From: Fictibacillus barbaricus
GTDB lineage: Bacteria; Bacillota; Bacilli; Bacillales; Fictibacillaceae
Direction: 5' to 3'
DNA length: 64,000 nucleotides
Assembly (NCBI RefSeq): GCF_014635025.1
Contig: NZ_BMCE01000003.1
Coordinates: forward strand, 1-64,000
The position numbers were made by a program, and so were the translations under genes. This document shows, piece after piece, positions 39,615 to 49,901 of this stretch; positions within the stretch are counted from its first letter, which is position 1; each line of letters opens with the position of its first letter. The notes below the pieces were generated by a model, which was not told the origin of the DNA, searched no databases, and saw only the letters and a program-made list of their open reading frames with translations.

Positions 39615-39639
39615 AAATACTGGATATTCTCCAGTATTT
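39615..39639 (-). terminator. Terminator of the CPBP gene
   Basis: AAATACTGGA (39615-39624) pairs with TCCAGTATTT (39630-39639). The A run at 39604-39617 becomes the minus-strand T run. Confidence 0.85.
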
Positions 39640-39650
39640 TAAGAAAGCTA

Positions 39651-40448
39651 TTAAACTAGCTTTAGTATGGGTAGTAAAATCAGCTGTGTTACAATATGCA
39701 CCATCATGTGGGCAATCATCGCGTACTCTAAACCTTTCTTCCAAAACAGATAACCAAAAAAAACAGCGAGGATTCCGTTCAACATGAAAGAACGTACTAT
39801 GAGTAAGGCGGTGAGCTCTCCATATAGAGCTTCAGTTGCAGGCAAATGTCCTGCTGAAAAGATAAGTGCCGCAAGGGTGATTCCAATCCAATAAAAAGAC
39901 AATGGAATATTATTGCCGTTTTTCTTAAAAATAAAAGATAATACCCAAACAATAAGTGTCATCAGGAAAAGCCGGACCATTACTTCTTCAACTATTCCTC
40001 CGTAAAAAACACCGCCAAGTGCAGCTTTCCACCATACGACTCCCTCTCCGTTTCCTATCTTAGGAATGCGGGGTTGAAACAGAAATACATCGGTTGCTAC
40101 CAACAAAAGTGATCCCATGGCACCACCGATAACAGCAACTTTTAAAGCCGTGTGGTCTATAACAGGTTTCTTTTTCTCCAGAAGCCAGGTCTGAAGCAGC
40201 GGGAGTGTAAGTCCTGTTCGCTTTGTAAGCTTTAAACCAATCCAGCTTAAAACGGTGGTTATTAACCCAATTTGAAAAGCAGCTGCAGCGATCATAACAG
40301 GCAGGGGCACTGGTGCTTTTCCGACTATCGCTTTGTAATCAGCTTCACTCAGTGCAGATTTTAATGACTCTAATTGATAAGGAACGACGAATGCTCCTGC
40401 AAATAAGCCGAGCAACCCTAGGAATAATGCTATTTTCAGATACTTCAA
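39651..40448 (-). CDS. CPBP family intramembrane metalloprotease
   Basis: A 265-residue polytopic membrane protein of the CAAX protease/bacteriocin-processing (Abi) family. The first motif is EEVMVR with Glu154, Glu155 and Arg159, the second is FSAGHLP, and HMMVH near the C-terminus supplies a further His. Roles range from bacteriocin self-immunity to membrane protein processing; none can be chosen here. GGAGGT is seven bases before a TTG at 40448, which I take as the start. It lies 20 bases after the TIM-barrel gene. Confidence 0.85.
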   Translation of the reverse strand: MKYLKIALFLGLLGLFAGAFVVPYQLESLKSALSEADYKAIVGKAPVPLPVMIAAAAFQIGLITTVLSWIGLKLTKRTGLTLPLLQTWLLEKKKPVIDHTALKVAVIGGAMGSLLLVATDVFLFQPRIPKIGNGEGVVWWKAALGGVFYGGIVEEVMVRLFLMTLIVWVLSFIFKKNGNNIPLSFYWIGITLAALIFSAGHLPATEALYGELTALLIVRSFMLNGILAVFFGYLFWKKGLEYAMIAHMMVHIVTQLILLPILKLV

Positions 40449-40468
40449 TGATAAGACCTCCAAATAGA

Positions 40469-41290
40469 CTACTTACCTTTTAAAATATCATTTCTTAACC
40501 AATTTATGCCTTCTTTCACAAATTTTTGTGAAGGATTAGAATGTGGTGTATGCTCTAATACCCAATATAGATCTTGGCATGTTGAAAGATCACTTAGAAT
40601 GTCTTTTATCGGATAATGAGAGCCATCATTCTCATGGGAAGGGTGGATCGGTATCCATATGTATTTGTCACCTATAAATTCAATGTTATGGAGATGAACA
40701 ACTTTAATATGGTCTTTCCATTTATGAATCATGCCGAGTGCATGTTCACCGGCTGCTAGTATGTAGTCACCAATATCAATGCATAGCTTTAACCCATACT
40801 TTTCCCAAAGTGATAGAGGAAAGTCATGTAAATACTGTATTCCTTTAGGTGATTTCCACAATCCAAGCTTCGGTTCACAGACAATCGGTAAATTATATTC
40901 GACTTGAAGGGCCGATAACCGTTGTAATCCAGCTTCTATTAACTCGATAGGGTTTTCGGTCTCATCCTGAAAATAAGGGAAATGAACCAGGATATATTGA
41001 GCCTCATATTCGGCAAGACGTTTCATTTCGCTCTCAAACTGTACCCAAGCCTCCTCAGGTTTGTATTGAAACTCTACTAATAAGTCATATTTGCTCTGAT
41101 TTCGGAAAAGGGGAGAGTGAACCCCAAACGTTTTGTTGCTTGATTGCTGAAGCTTCAAAAAGATTTGAAACGTTTCCTCGCTCTCAAACTCTCCGATTTC
41201 TATATGAGTAACTTCTCCTATGAAAAGATTATGAAGTTTAGTTGTGTCAGACATTATGGTACTTCCGGAAATAGCAATCTGGTGTGACAT
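40469..41290 (-). CDS. Sugar phosphate isomerase/epimerase-like TIM-barrel protein
   Basis: A 273-residue protein of the AP-endonuclease-2 / xylose isomerase-like barrel superfamily. Likely metal ligands are in LVHFPYFQ, VCEPKLG, CIDIGD, VVHLHN and WVLEHTP, in the order expected of the fold. The substrate is unknown. AAAGGAG precedes the ATG. It is probably co-transcribed with the CPBP protease gene downstream, but no functional link is evident. Confidence 0.75.
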   Translation of the reverse strand: MSHQIAISGSTIMSDTTKLHNLFIGEVTHIEIGEFESEETFQIFLKLQQSSNKTFGVHSPLFRNQSKYDLLVEFQYKPEEAWVQFESEMKRLAEYEAQYILVHFPYFQDETENPIELIEAGLQRLSALQVEYNLPIVCEPKLGLWKSPKGIQYLHDFPLSLWEKYGLKLCIDIGDYILAAGEHALGMIHKWKDHIKVVHLHNIEFIGDKYIWIPIHPSHENDGSHYPIKDILSDLSTCQDLYWVLEHTPHSNPSQKFVKEGINWLRNDILKGK

Positions 41291-41348
41291 ATGTGTCTCC
41301 TTTCAGAATGATATGCGTGAAAAAAGACAGGATGTGGGATCCCGCCTT

Positions 41349-41561
41349 TTAAGCTCCACCGCTTCCACTGCCGCCAGAATGATGATTTTGTTGAGAGTTA
41401 GTCCAGGCAGCTGCGTTATTAATCTTGTTGTTATCACTGAGGTATTGCTCTGCTTCATATTCTTGGTTATATCTTTTGTATCTCTGCTTCGTTTTCCATT
41501 GGACTAAAGCAAACAGCAAAAGGACTGCTGCGAGAGGTCCAAAAATAAAAAGCCAAAACAT
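41349..41561 (-). CDS. Small membrane protein with Gly/Ser/His tail
   Basis: A 70-residue protein of unknown function. It has one N-terminal hydrophobic helix (about 2-20), a basic, Tyr-rich cytoplasmic segment (KTKQRYKRYNQEYEAEQY) and a tail ending HHSGGSGSGGA. AGGAGGTG suits the ATG at 41561. The architecture, helix followed by a low-complexity tail, recalls the larger GRDP-like protein at 34183 but without cysteines. Confidence 0.65.
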   Translation of the reverse strand: MFWLFIFGPLAAVLLLFALVQWKTKQRYKRYNQEYEAEQYLSDNNKINNAAAWTNSQQNHHSGGSGSGGA

Positions 41562-41715
41562 GAAAAACACCTCCTAACAAAGTTTTGCAGTGCTGTAGTA
41601 AACGTATGAAAGTAAATCTTAGATATGCTTATGTAGTAACAAGTCGTCAACAAAGCGGCACTTAAAAAAATCCCAATTTGAATATTCCATAAATAGACAT
41701 AAAAACCCTTTTTTA

Positions 41716-41739
41716 GGGGTCTGTCCCGGGACAGACCCC
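41716..41739. repeat. Perfect 24-base palindrome
   Basis: GGGGTCTGTCCC (41716-41727) is followed directly by its reverse complement (41728-41739). From memory, GGGGTCTGTCC palindromes recur in many Firmicutes and can accompany REP-associated transposases of the IS200/IS605 relationship; none is present here. The rest of the 41562-41921 spacer holds only a possible TATAAT at about 41809 ahead of dgkB. Confidence 0.7.
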
Positions 41740-41921
41740 CTACAATTCAGACACAATTTAACACAATATGGCATATTCCTTCTTTGCTTTTTATGACAGG
41801 TATCACTATAATATAAGAGGAATCGACAGAAGCAGTCCAACAGGGCTGTTTTTTGCAGTTATACAGGAAACAGATTTAGGTTAAAACTTTTAAGAGAAGT
41901 CATATAACGAAGGTGAAAGAT

Positions 41922-42830
41922 ATGAAACGAGCTAGACTTATATATAATCCAAGTTCCGGAAGAGAAACCGTTAAAAAGCAGCTTCCATATATTTTAGACA
42001 GACTTGAAAACGCAGGATATGAAACCTCTTGTCATGCCACTACACCAGAAGATGGCTGCGCTACACGTGCGGCACGCGCTGCTGGTGATCGAGGCTTCGA
42101 CCTTGTGATCGCTGCCGGTGGAGACGGTACGATCTATGAAGTGGTAAACGGTCTTGCAGGCTTAGAGAAGCGTCCTATGCTCGGTATTATTCCGGCAGGT
42201 ACTACAAACGATTTTGCTCGTGCAGTAGGCGTTCCACGTACAATCGAAGGAGCTTGTGACGTACTTTGCGGCGGTGTTCATATGCCGGTTGATATCGGTA
42301 AAGTGAATGATAAATTCTTCATTAATATTGCTGGAGGCGGACGTATTACAGAGCTTACATATGAAGTACCCAGCAAGCTCAAGACAATGATTGGCCAGCT
42401 GGCCTATTTCTTAAAAGGAATCGAGATGCTTCCATCGATCCGTCCTACATTTGTAGAAATCGAGTTTGATGATAAAGAGAAATACGAAGGCGAGATCATG
42501 CTGTTCTTAGTGGCAAACACGAATTCAGTCGGGGGCTTCGAAAAGCTTGCTCCATCTTCGGAATTCCACGATGGTCTTTTTGATGTTCTTATTTTAAAGA
42601 AAACGAATCTCGCTGAGTTTGTACGAATTGCTTCTCTTGCGATCAGAGGCGAACACATTCACGATGACCATGTCATCTATAAAAAAGCGAAACGTGTAAA
42701 AGTAACACCTTCCGAAAAGATGCAGATCAACCTTGATGGGGAATTAGGGGGCATTTTACCTGGCGAGTTTGAAAACTTGCACCACCATTTTGAACTGCTT
42801 GTTCCTAAAGAGCGAATCAAACCAGAATAA
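41922..42830 (+). CDS. dgkB: DgkB, diacylglycerol kinase
   Basis: Soluble lipid kinase that phosphorylates diacylglycerol released during lipoteichoic acid synthesis and returns it to phospholipid synthesis. The 302-residue protein begins MKRARLIYNPSSGRE and has the catalytic loop AAGGDGT (64-70) plus VGTTNDFA-like IPAGTTNDFARAVG. I use the ATG at 41922, preceded by CGAAGGTGA, rather than the in-frame GTG at 41913. dgkB next to rlmD is the B. subtilis order, here with a methyltransferase gene between them. Confidence 0.95.
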   Translation: MKRARLIYNPSSGRETVKKQLPYILDRLENAGYETSCHATTPEDGCATRAARAAGDRGFDLVIAAGGDGTIYEVVNGLAGLEKRPMLGIIPAGTTNDFARAVGVPRTIEGACDVLCGGVHMPVDIGKVNDKFFINIAGGGRITELTYEVPSKLKTMIGQLAYFLKGIEMLPSIRPTFVEIEFDDKEKYEGEIMLFLVANTNSVGGFEKLAPSSEFHDGLFDVLILKKTNLAEFVRIASLAIRGEHIHDDHVIYKKAKRVKVTPSEKMQINLDGELGGILPGEFENLHHHFELLVPKERIKPE

Positions 42831-42843
42831 TAGCAAACGAGAA

Positions 42844-42883
42844 GAACACCTGATGCAGAAGAAGCAGATGGTGTTCTTTTTTA
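42844..42883 (+). terminator. dgkB terminator
   Basis: GAACACC (42845-42851) pairs with GGTGTTC (42871-42877), with extra inner pairing, followed by six T residues. Confidence 0.82.
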
Positions 42884-42897
42884 TAGGAGGATTAAAG

Positions 42898-43527
42898 ATG
42901 AAGAACAGTTCGAACATTGCCAAATATAAACGGCTTGCTCCGCTTTACGATCAGCTCATGGGTAACAGGTTATTCCGGAAAGCACGTAAGCAGGCTTTTT
43001 CAGAGATCGATATAAAAGATGGGGATTCCCTGTTATTAGTAGGGGTAGGAACAGGAGAAGATTTCCCATTTCTTCCGAACACTAATCAGGTGATTGGAAT
43101 TGATCTTTCTGAAGATATGTTAAAAATAGCAGAAACGAAAGCGAAAGGACGTAACATAACACTGATGCAAATGAATGCAGAGCATATGGATTTTCAAAAT
43201 CAAATGTTCAATGTCATTGTATTAAATTTGATTTTAAGCGTTGTTGAGCATCCTGAAAAAGTTCTAGAGAAAAGTTTAAAACATTTATCGCCAGGAGGAA
43301 CTCTTTTAATCTTTGATAAGTTCATAGAACCAGATAAAAAACCAAATGTCCTAAGGAAAGTGTTAAACAAGATTACATCGGCTATTGGAACAGATATTAA
43401 CCGGGATTTTAATGAGATGAAAATGGGACTGCCCATTGAAATACAAAAGAAATATCAAACACTAAATGGCCTTTATACAATTATAGTGGCTCGGGAAAGT
43501 CATACAGCAAACCATATATCCATATAG
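42898..43527 (+). CDS. Class I SAM-dependent methyltransferase
   Basis: A 209-residue methyltransferase. Motif I is LLLVGVGTGEDFPFL (about 44-58), the acidic residue of motif II is in IGIDLSEDML, and MNAEHMDF and FNVIVLNLILSV follow. The sequence resembles phosphatidylethanolamine or ubiquinone/menaquinone-type methyltransferases, but the substrate cannot be told. ATAGGAGG is well placed before the ATG at 42898. The open frame extends upstream through the dgkB terminator, which rules out the longer form. Confidence 0.88.
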   Translation: MKNSSNIAKYKRLAPLYDQLMGNRLFRKARKQAFSEIDIKDGDSLLLVGVGTGEDFPFLPNTNQVIGIDLSEDMLKIAETKAKGRNITLMQMNAEHMDFQNQMFNVIVLNLILSVVEHPEKVLEKSLKHLSPGGTLLIFDKFIEPDKKPNVLRKVLNKITSAIGTDINRDFNEMKMGLPIEIQKKYQTLNGLYTIIVARESHTANHISI

Positions 43528-43562
43528 CCTCTCAAAGGTCTGTTATTTTTACATACTGCCAT

Positions 43563-43591
43563 TTGGTGTCAACCTGCAGTTGTGCTACAAT
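43563..43591 (+). promoter_or_regulatory. rlmD promoter
   Basis: TTGGTG (43563-43568) and an extended -10 TGCTACAAT (TACAAT at 43586-43591) are 17 bases apart. An in-frame GTG at 43582 falls inside this promoter and is therefore not the start. Confidence 0.6.
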
Positions 43592-43620
43592 CAGAAAAGC
43601 ATAATGGACAAAAAGGGACG

Positions 43621-45003
43621 ATGAAAATGACAAAGGCTGAATTGCCTGTTCATAAAAATGAGAGTTATGAAGTAGATATTGTAGATTTAACCCATGAGGG
43701 AGCTGGAGTAGCTCGTGTAAATGGGTTTACGCTGTTTATTCCAAATACATTGCCAGGCGAACGTGCGAAGATAAAGGTCGTTGGTGTGAAAAAGGGCTTT
43801 GGATTCGGACGTTTAGAAGAGCTGATGGAACCAAGCCCTGAACGTGTCGATCCGCTTTGCCCCATCTATAAATGGTGTGGAGGCTGCCAGCTGCAGCACT
43901 TATCGTACGAGGGCCAGTTAGAATACAAACGTAAGCAAGTGGAAGATGTGCTGACAAGGATCGGAAAGCTCGAAAACGTGCCTGTACTTCCGACTCTCGG
44001 CATGGGAGAAGAACCTTGGCGCTACAGAAATAAAGCGCAAGTACCTGTAGGTGAGCGTGACGGCCGTATCATCACAGGCTTTTATCAAAAACGGAGCCAT
44101 GAGATCGTGGAGATGGACAGCTGCATCATCACAGGCGATACAAACGATGACGCGGTTCAAGCGGTAAAAGAAATCGTTAATAAATACAACATCAGTGCTT
44201 ATGATGAACACAAACATAAAGGCATCCTGCGCCACATCATCGCGCGTTATGGCAAAACAACAGGCGACTTGATGATCGTCCTTGTAACAAACGGAAAAGA
44301 CCTGCCGCAGCGTAAGAAGATTATTGAAGATATTAGAGAGGCATTGCCTGAGATTAAGTCGATCGTGCAGAACGTGAATACCAAACGTACGAATGTGATC
44401 TTTGGAGATGAAACTCGCGTGCTTTGGGGAGCAGAATACATCTATGACTTTATCGGCGACATCAAATTTGCCATCTCAGCTCGTTCGTTCTATCAGATCA
44501 ACCCAGATCAGACAAAAGTGCTTTACGATCAGGCGCTAAAATATGCTGAGCTGAACGGAGACGAAACGGTGATTGACGCATATTGCGGAATCGGGACGAT
44601 CTCGTTGTTCCTTGCACAAAAAGCAAAGAAAGTTTACGGCGTTGAAATCGTACCAGAAGCGATAGAAGATGCGAGACGCAACGCAGAACTGAACAACATC
44701 ACGAACGCAGAGTTTGCAGTAGGAAAGTCTGAGGAAGTGATTCCTGAGTGGAAGAAACAAGGCATCTCGCCAGATGTAATCGTCGTCGACCCGCCACGTA
44801 AAGGCTGTGACGAGGAACTGCTCAAAACGATTATTGAAATGAAGCCAAAACGAGTGGTCTATGTCAGCTGTAACCCGTCAACGCTTGCACGCGACCTGCG
44901 AATCTTGGAAGATGGCGGATTTAAAACGGTGGAAGTACAACCAGTGGACATGTTTCCGCAGACGACACATTGTGAGGCAGTTGCGAAACTTATACTCTCA
45001 TAA
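43621..45003 (+). CDS. rlmD: 23S rRNA (uracil-5-)-methyltransferase RlmD/RlmCD (YefA-like)
   Basis: Makes 5-methyluridine in 23S rRNA; the B. subtilis orthologue modifies both U747 and U1939. The 460-residue protein has an N-terminal TRAM domain (about 15-70), an iron-sulfur cluster with Cys80, Cys86 and Cys89 in [12 protein letters not shown], motif [13 protein letters not shown] and the catalytic Cys in [14 protein letters not shown]. The start [10 protein letters not shown] aligns with the B. subtilis protein; a second ATG at 43627 is possible. The C-terminus [12 protein letters not shown] departs from the usual HVECV pattern. Confidence 0.93.
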   Translation: MKMTKAELPVHKNESYEVDIVDLTHEGAGVARVNGFTLFIPNTLPGERAKIKVVGVKKGFGFGRLEELMEPSPERVDPLCPIYKWCGGCQLQHLSYEGQLEYKRKQVEDVLTRIGKLENVPVLPTLGMGEEPWRYRNKAQVPVGERDGRIITGFYQKRSHEIVEMDSCIITGDTNDDAVQAVKEIVNKYNISAYDEHKHKGILRHIIARYGKTTGDLMIVLVTNGKDLPQRKKIIEDIREALPEIKSIVQNVNTKRTNVIFGDETRVLWGAEYIYDFIGDIKFAISARSFYQINPDQTKVLYDQALKYAELNGDETVIDAYCGIGTISLFLAQKAKKVYGVEIVPEAIEDARRNAELNNITNAEFAVGKSEEVIPEWKKQGISPDVIVVDPPRKGCDEELLKTIIEMKPKRVVYVSCNPSTLARDLRILEDGGFKTVEVQPVDMFPQTTHCEAVAKLILS

Positions 45004-45010
45004 ATCTAAG

Positions 45011-45040
45011 AGCCTTATTCCTTGGTGAATGAGGCTTTTT
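45011..45040 (+). terminator. rlmD terminator
   Basis: AGCCTTATT (45011-45019) pairs with AATGAGGCT (45028-45036), followed by T residues. Confidence 0.85.
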
Positions 45041-45226
45041 AGTTTACTTTTAATTCTTTATTTTCAAAAAGTAGCGGTCGCGTATTTGAAGTTAGTATAA
45101 TAGGAAAGCTACTGAAATAGAAAAATTCTATACCATCTGCTTTTTTGTTTGTGAAAATACCATTCAGAACCAAATAAATATTTCGCTCTGAATAATAATT
45201 TTCCATGAATTATAAATGTACAGTGT

Positions 45227-45256
45227 TTGATAATCAGTTAGTAGTCATGATATAAG
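45227..45256 (+). promoter_or_regulatory. Candidate promoter of the dus gene
   Basis: TTGATA (45227-45232) and TATAAG (45251-45256) are 18 bases apart. The remaining spacer from 45041 is AT-rich with no other signal. Confidence 0.5.
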
Positions 45257-45321
45257 TGTAAAAGAATATTTTTTACCGGGATTTTGAAGTTGTATCCATA
45301 GTGAGAGGATTTGAACTTGAA

Positions 45322-46278
45322 ATGATAGATAATTTTTGGCGTGATTTACCGCGTCCATTTTTTGTACTTGCACCAATGGAAGATGTGACAGATGTTGTTT
45401 TTCGTCACGTAGTAAGTGAAGCCGGCCGGCCGGATGTATTTTTCACAGAGTTTACAAACTCGGATAGCTATTGTCATCCAGAAGGCATGAAAAGTGTCCG
45501 CGGCCGTTTGACGTTTACAGAAGATGAACAGCCAATGGTGGCACATATTTGGGGCGATAATCCCGAATATTTCCGTCAAATGAGTATTGGCATGGCAGAG
45601 ATGGGATTTAAAGGTGTTGATATTAACATGGGCTGCCCTGTACCGAATGTGGCATCTAGAGGGAAAGGCAGTGGCCTTATTCTGCGTCCGGACGTTGCGG
45701 CAGAACTTATTCAAGCAGCAAAAGTGGGCGGACTGCCTGTCAGCGTGAAAACACGACTTGGCTTCAAGGAAGTAAATGAGTGGGAGGAGTGGCTTACGCA
45801 TATTTTAAAACAGGATATTGCGAACCTTTCTATTCATTTACGTACAAGAGAGGAAATGAGCCAAGTAGATGCGCATTGGGAGCTTATTCCGGAAATCAAA
45901 AAATTACGTGACCGTATCGCACCAAATACGCTCTTAACAATCAATGGAGATATTCCTGACCGTCAAACCGGGCTGCAGCTTGCTGAACAATATGGTATTG
46001 ATGGCGTAATGATCGGGAGGGGGATTTTTAAAAATCCTTTTGCTTTTGAAAAAGAGCCAAAAGAGCACAGCAGTAAAGAGTACCTTGATCTTTTAAGACT
46101 GCAGCTTGACCTTCAGGATCAATATGCCGAAGCAGTGCCCCGTTCAATCACAGGGCTTCATCGCTTTTTTAAAATCTATGTCAAAGGATTTCCTGGAGCT
46201 GCTGAATTACGAAATCAATTGATGAACACGAAATCAACAGATGAAGTGCGTGCAGTGCTTGATAACTTTGAAAATTGA
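45322..46278 (+). CDS. tRNA-dihydrouridine synthase
   Basis: FMN-dependent enzyme that reduces uridine to dihydrouridine in tRNA. The 318-residue TIM-barrel protein has [10 protein letters not shown] at the N-terminus, the catalytic Cys105 in [15 protein letters not shown], and [15 protein letters not shown] in the FMN phosphate site. The start [10 protein letters not shown] is shared with homologues as I remember them. GAGAGGA lies about 13 bases upstream, somewhat far, and a GTG at 45301 is less likely. It is a single gene with its own terminator. Confidence 0.93.
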   Translation: MIDNFWRDLPRPFFVLAPMEDVTDVVFRHVVSEAGRPDVFFTEFTNSDSYCHPEGMKSVRGRLTFTEDEQPMVAHIWGDNPEYFRQMSIGMAEMGFKGVDINMGCPVPNVASRGKGSGLILRPDVAAELIQAAKVGGLPVSVKTRLGFKEVNEWEEWLTHILKQDIANLSIHLRTREEMSQVDAHWELIPEIKKLRDRIAPNTLLTINGDIPDRQTGLQLAEQYGIDGVMIGRGIFKNPFAFEKEPKEHSSKEYLDLLRLQLDLQDQYAEAVPRSITGLHRFFKIYVKGFPGAAELRNQLMNTKSTDEVRAVLDNFEN

Positions 46279-46362
46279 TTGAACTTATTTAGTTCTAAAG
46301 TAATGCTGCTCATAATAAGCACTTACTAGAACCAAAGTCAGAATAAAGATGTGCGAAATGAG

Positions 46363-46405
46363 GAAGGAGAAAGCAGGACAAAGTCTGCTGACTCCTTCTT
46401 TTTTT
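46363..46405 (+). terminator. dus terminator
   Basis: GAAGGAG (46363-46369) pairs with CTCCTTC (46392-46398) and AGCAGG with TCTGCT inside, followed by eight T residues. The spacer from here to 46609 is very AT-rich, with a possible TATAAT near 46575. Confidence 0.9.
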
Positions 46406-46609
46406 ATTGGTTAAACGCTAGGCAGAGGCTCCTTTTTATATTAACCTTATACCCATTTTCATCATTTTAATTGGTAGATTATACCTATAGAATCCTATTC
46501 ATTAACATTGCTTTCTTATTATTAATAATATTAAGATAATTCATATTATTCATTTAAATAGACTCGTTATTCTCTATAATTAAATTATCCAATTAATAGG
46601 AGGTAACAA

Positions 46610-48286
46610 ATGGTGAAGAAAAAGCTTATTGCACCTATAGTTCTGTCGTCAGCGTTGTTGGCAGGTTCTATTCCAGTTAATGTTTTTGCACAGCCTGTTA
46701 ATTCAAGTGAGATTAGTAGTGTACAAGCGTCTAAGGAGTGGAAGGAAAGAGCGAGTGTTCCTTTTTTTGTAAAAGATCGATCGGCAGAGAAGTTCTCTTC
46801 TGGCAGCGCTTCCAATGCATTAAATTATTTGAAGAAAAACGAAGATAAAACCGGAATTAAAAATCCGGATAAACATTTAAAAGTTAAAAGTGTACAAAAG
46901 GATGAACTGGGTATGACTCACGTCCGATTTACTCAGGCAATCAATGGAATTAGTGTGGAAGGATCCGAAGTTATGGTTCATTTTAATGAGAAACATGAAA
47001 TCGTATCCGTGAACGGACGAACAAATCAGACTCTTGCCGATGCCGCAGTAGATACGGCTGCTTCCATAAGCAGTGATGCTGCACTTCAAGTGGCTTTATC
47101 TTCTGTTAACGCCCCGGAGGAACTGACATATGAGCCAACTACTGAGCTTGTTGTCTTTCCTTTTGAAAAGAAAAATCATACAGCTTATAAAGTGAATGTG
47201 AACTTTATGGGCGATGAACCTGGAAACTGGTTTGTGTATGTGGATGCAAATTCAGGAAAAGTCATCGATAAATTTAATGGCTTAATGCATGTTGAAGAAA
47301 ATAAAACACAAAAAGGTGTTGGAAAAGGCGTTCATGGTGAACACAGGGAATTACATGTTACTCGAGTGAAGGAAGAGGGATCTGGAACTAAGTTTGCGTT
47401 AGCAGATTACTCTCATGAGAATCTTGGAGGAATCGAAACGTATGATGCTAAAAATGACAACACTTCTAGTAATGATACACTTTATGTTGGGAATTCTGCT
47501 GCATTTATCGGCGACTATGATCGAGCACTTGTCGATGCACACTATAATTCAGAAAAGGTTTATGATTATTTTCTAAATGAACATGGCCGTAATTCTCTAG
47601 ATGGAAAGGGAATGGCGATCATCTCTAAAGTTCACTATGGCAACAATTACAACAATGCTTCCTGGAATGGGCGTTGGATGACCTATGGTGATGGCGATGG
47701 TAAGTTCATGATCTCTCTATCTGCTGGTCTTGATGTTGCTGCCCACGAAATGACTCATGGTGTCATTACTCATTCAGCAAATTTAGTTTACCGCAATCAA
47801 TCCGGTGCACTAAACGAGTCGTTTGCTGACGTCTTTGGTGCACTCGTTGACGATAGTGATTGGGAAATGGGCGAGGATATTATGGCACCGGCTGCAAAGG
47901 CTGACGGTGTAACAGTATTGCGCAGCTTAAGTAATCCAAACGGTGTTGTAGTCGCAAATGAGCAAAGAAGGGCGTACAGTACAAATGGCGGAGTCTATCC
48001 GGATCATATGGACGAGTTTTATAATATGCCAACTTCGGTAGATGGCGGTGGAGTCCATGTTAACTCTTCCATTACAAACCATGCCGCATACTTGATTGGC
48101 CAAGAAATTGGAAGGGAAAAATTAGGGAAAATCTACTATCGTGCTTTAACTGTTTATTTAACTTCAAATTCCAATTTTAGCGACGCACGGCAGGCAATCG
48201 TTCAATCTGCAATCGATCTTTATGGTGAAGGCAGCGAGGAAGAAGCTGCAGTTCATTCTGAATTTGATGCAGTGGGAATTTACTAA
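46610..48286 (+). CDS. Secreted M4 neutral metalloprotease (bacillolysin/thermolysin family)
   Basis: Extracellular zinc endopeptidase, 558 residues. The signal peptide probably ends after VFA (residue 27). A propeptide with FTP and PepSY-like domains (about 55-235) follows, then the mature enzyme. HEMTH at 379-383 binds zinc, with Glu403 in LNESFAD as the third ligand, and the thermolysin C-terminal domain completes it. AGGAGG is well placed before the ATG at 46610. It likely contributes to stationary-phase protein degradation. It is monocistronic, with terminators on both sides. Confidence 0.96.
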   Translation: MVKKKLIAPIVLSSALLAGSIPVNVFAQPVNSSEISSVQASKEWKERASVPFFVKDRSAEKFSSGSASNALNYLKKNEDKTGIKNPDKHLKVKSVQKDELGMTHVRFTQAINGISVEGSEVMVHFNEKHEIVSVNGRTNQTLADAAVDTAASISSDAALQVALSSVNAPEELTYEPTTELVVFPFEKKNHTAYKVNVNFMGDEPGNWFVYVDANSGKVIDKFNGLMHVEENKTQKGVGKGVHGEHRELHVTRVKEEGSGTKFALADYSHENLGGIETYDAKNDNTSSNDTLYVGNSAAFIGDYDRALVDAHYNSEKVYDYFLNEHGRNSLDGKGMAIISKVHYGNNYNNASWNGRWMTYGDGDGKFMISLSAGLDVAAHEMTHGVITHSANLVYRNQSGALNESFADVFGALVDDSDWEMGEDIMAPAAKADGVTVLRSLSNPNGVVVANEQRRAYSTNGGVYPDHMDEFYNMPTSVDGGGVHVNSSITNHAAYLIGQEIGREKLGKIYYRALTVYLTSNSNFSDARQAIVQSAIDLYGEGSEEEAAVHSEFDAVGIY

Positions 48287-48373
48287 AAGCCTATTTGACG
48301 AAACTATTGTCACGAATGGTTTCCATTCTAGGGATGATATTTATCAGATAAAAGAATAAAATGCTCACTGATG

Positions 48374-48404
48374 CACCTCAGGAAACTTCCTGAGGTGTTT
48401 TTAT
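48374..48404 (+). terminator. Protease gene terminator
   Basis: CACCTCAGGA (48374-48383) pairs with TCCTGAGGTG (48388-48397), followed by T residues. The spacer up to sstT is AT-rich and shows no other clear element. Confidence 0.92.
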
Positions 48405-48637
48405 TTTATCAACTATTAAAAATAGACTAAAAAATTATTAAGAATATTTAAATAATTACAACTTTTTTAAATAAAAAAAATAAAATTGTAATATATCAAA
48501 AGACTCACTATACTTAATGGAAAGACAGTTGTCTTTATACAGTGGAATTCAAGAGAATGTATTAGTAATAGACTTATCGCAGGGTTTTGAGAAATGAGTA
48601 ATAGCTTTACAAATCTATCAAACGAGTGGGGACATCT

Positions 48638-49876
48638 ATGAAAAGTATACTGAAAAAGTGGAGTCAGTTGAGTCTGGTAAAACAAATCATTGCAGGTTTG
48701 ATTGTTGGTATTATCCTTGCTCTAACAATCCCGCAAGCAGCAAAACCTGTTGTCATTTTTGGTTCTTTATTTGTAGGTGCTTTGAAGGCAATTGCACCTG
48801 TGTTGGTACTCTTCTTGGTTATGTCTGCCATCGCCCAACACAAGAAGGGCCAGCAAACGAACATGAAATCCATTATCTTCCTATACCTTTTAGGAACCTT
48901 TTTAGCTGGATTAATCGCCGTTATTGCAAGTTTTATTTTTCCTGTAGGCTTAACACTTGCAAAGGGAGCGGAGGGTGTAACGCCTCCTGGCGGTGTTGTC
49001 GAGGTTTTAAAAACATTACTGCTGAACGTAGTTGATAACCCGGTTAATGCCATTGTAAATGCGAACTATATTGGTATTTTATCTTGGGCGATACTCCTTG
49101 GGTTGGCTTTGCGAAATGCCGCTGATACAACAAAAACGATGATCTCTAATTTTTCAGATGCGGTTGCCAAACTGGTTACTTGGGTAATTAAGTTTGCTCC
49201 ATTAGGAATCATGGGTCTCGTATTTGAGTCTATTACTGCAAATGGAATTGATGCGTTGCTAGGCTATGGGAAATTACTTGCCTTATTGATTGGTTGTATG
49301 ATCTTCGTAGCGCTGGTTGTCAATCCGATCATCGTGTTTGCAGCTATAAGGCAAAACCCTTACCCGCTTGTATTTAAGTGCTTAAAGGAAAGCGGTATTA
49401 CTGCATTCTTTACACGCAGCTCAGCTTCAAATATTCCAGTAAACATGAGGTTATGCGAGAAGCTAGGTTTGGATAAGGACAGTTATTCAGTATCCATTCC
49501 ATTAGGTGCAACCATCAATATGGCTGGTGCCGCTGTTACTATTTCTGTTTTGACACTTGCAGCGGTTCATACACTTGGCATCCAAGTGGACCTCCCTACA
49601 GCCATTCTCCTTAGCATCCTATCAGCTATATGTGCTTGTGGTGCTTCAGGGGTTGCTGGTGGATCATTATTACTGATTCCTCTGGCATGCAGCTTATTTG
49701 GAATTCCAGCTGATGTTGCTATGCAGGTAGTTGGAGTAGGATTTATCATAGGTGTTTTACAAGACTCTTTTGAAACGGCACTTAACTCATCTACTGACGT
49801 ACTTTTCACCGCAGCAGCTGAATATAAAGAGTGGCGTAAAGAAGGAAAAAAAATAAATATCAACAAAGCAGCATAA
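48638..49876 (+). CDS. sstT: SstT, sodium-dependent serine/threonine transporter
   Basis: Symporter of the dicarboxylate/amino acid:cation family, 412 residues with 8-10 hydrophobic segments. [14 protein letters not shown] carries the serine-rich motif, and [14 protein letters not shown] and [16 protein letters not shown] the C-terminal transport motifs typical of SstT. I use the ATG at 48638, six bases after GTGGGG; an in-frame GTG at 48626 is part of that site. It would take up serine and threonine with sodium. Confidence 0.94.
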   Translation: MKSILKKWSQLSLVKQIIAGLIVGIILALTIPQAAKPVVIFGSLFVGALKAIAPVLVLFLVMSAIAQHKKGQQTNMKSIIFLYLLGTFLAGLIAVIASFIFPVGLTLAKGAEGVTPPGGVVEVLKTLLLNVVDNPVNAIVNANYIGILSWAILLGLALRNAADTTKTMISNFSDAVAKLVTWVIKFAPLGIMGLVFESITANGIDALLGYGKLLALLIGCMIFVALVVNPIIVFAAIRQNPYPLVFKCLKESGITAFFTRSSASNIPVNMRLCEKLGLDKDSYSVSIPLGATINMAGAAVTISVLTLAAVHTLGIQVDLPTAILLSILSAICACGASGVAGGSLLLIPLACSLFGIPADVAMQVVGVGFIIGVLQDSFETALNSSTDVLFTAAAEYKEWRKEGKKININKAA

Positions 49877-49901
49877 AGAAGAAAACCGCTTAATTTGTGA
49901 T

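Noticed and set aside
41619-41840. Minus-strand frame across the 24-base palindrome
   Set aside because: No Shine-Dalgarno site, no family resemblance, and it includes the palindrome and the dgkB promoter region.
48411-48637. T-box or other riboswitch before sstT
   Set aside because: No T-box sequence, aptamer core or terminator/antiterminator pair is visible. The region is simply AT-rich.
48658-49035. Cysteine-rich frame inside sstT
   Set aside because: It is a shadow in another frame of a clear transporter gene.
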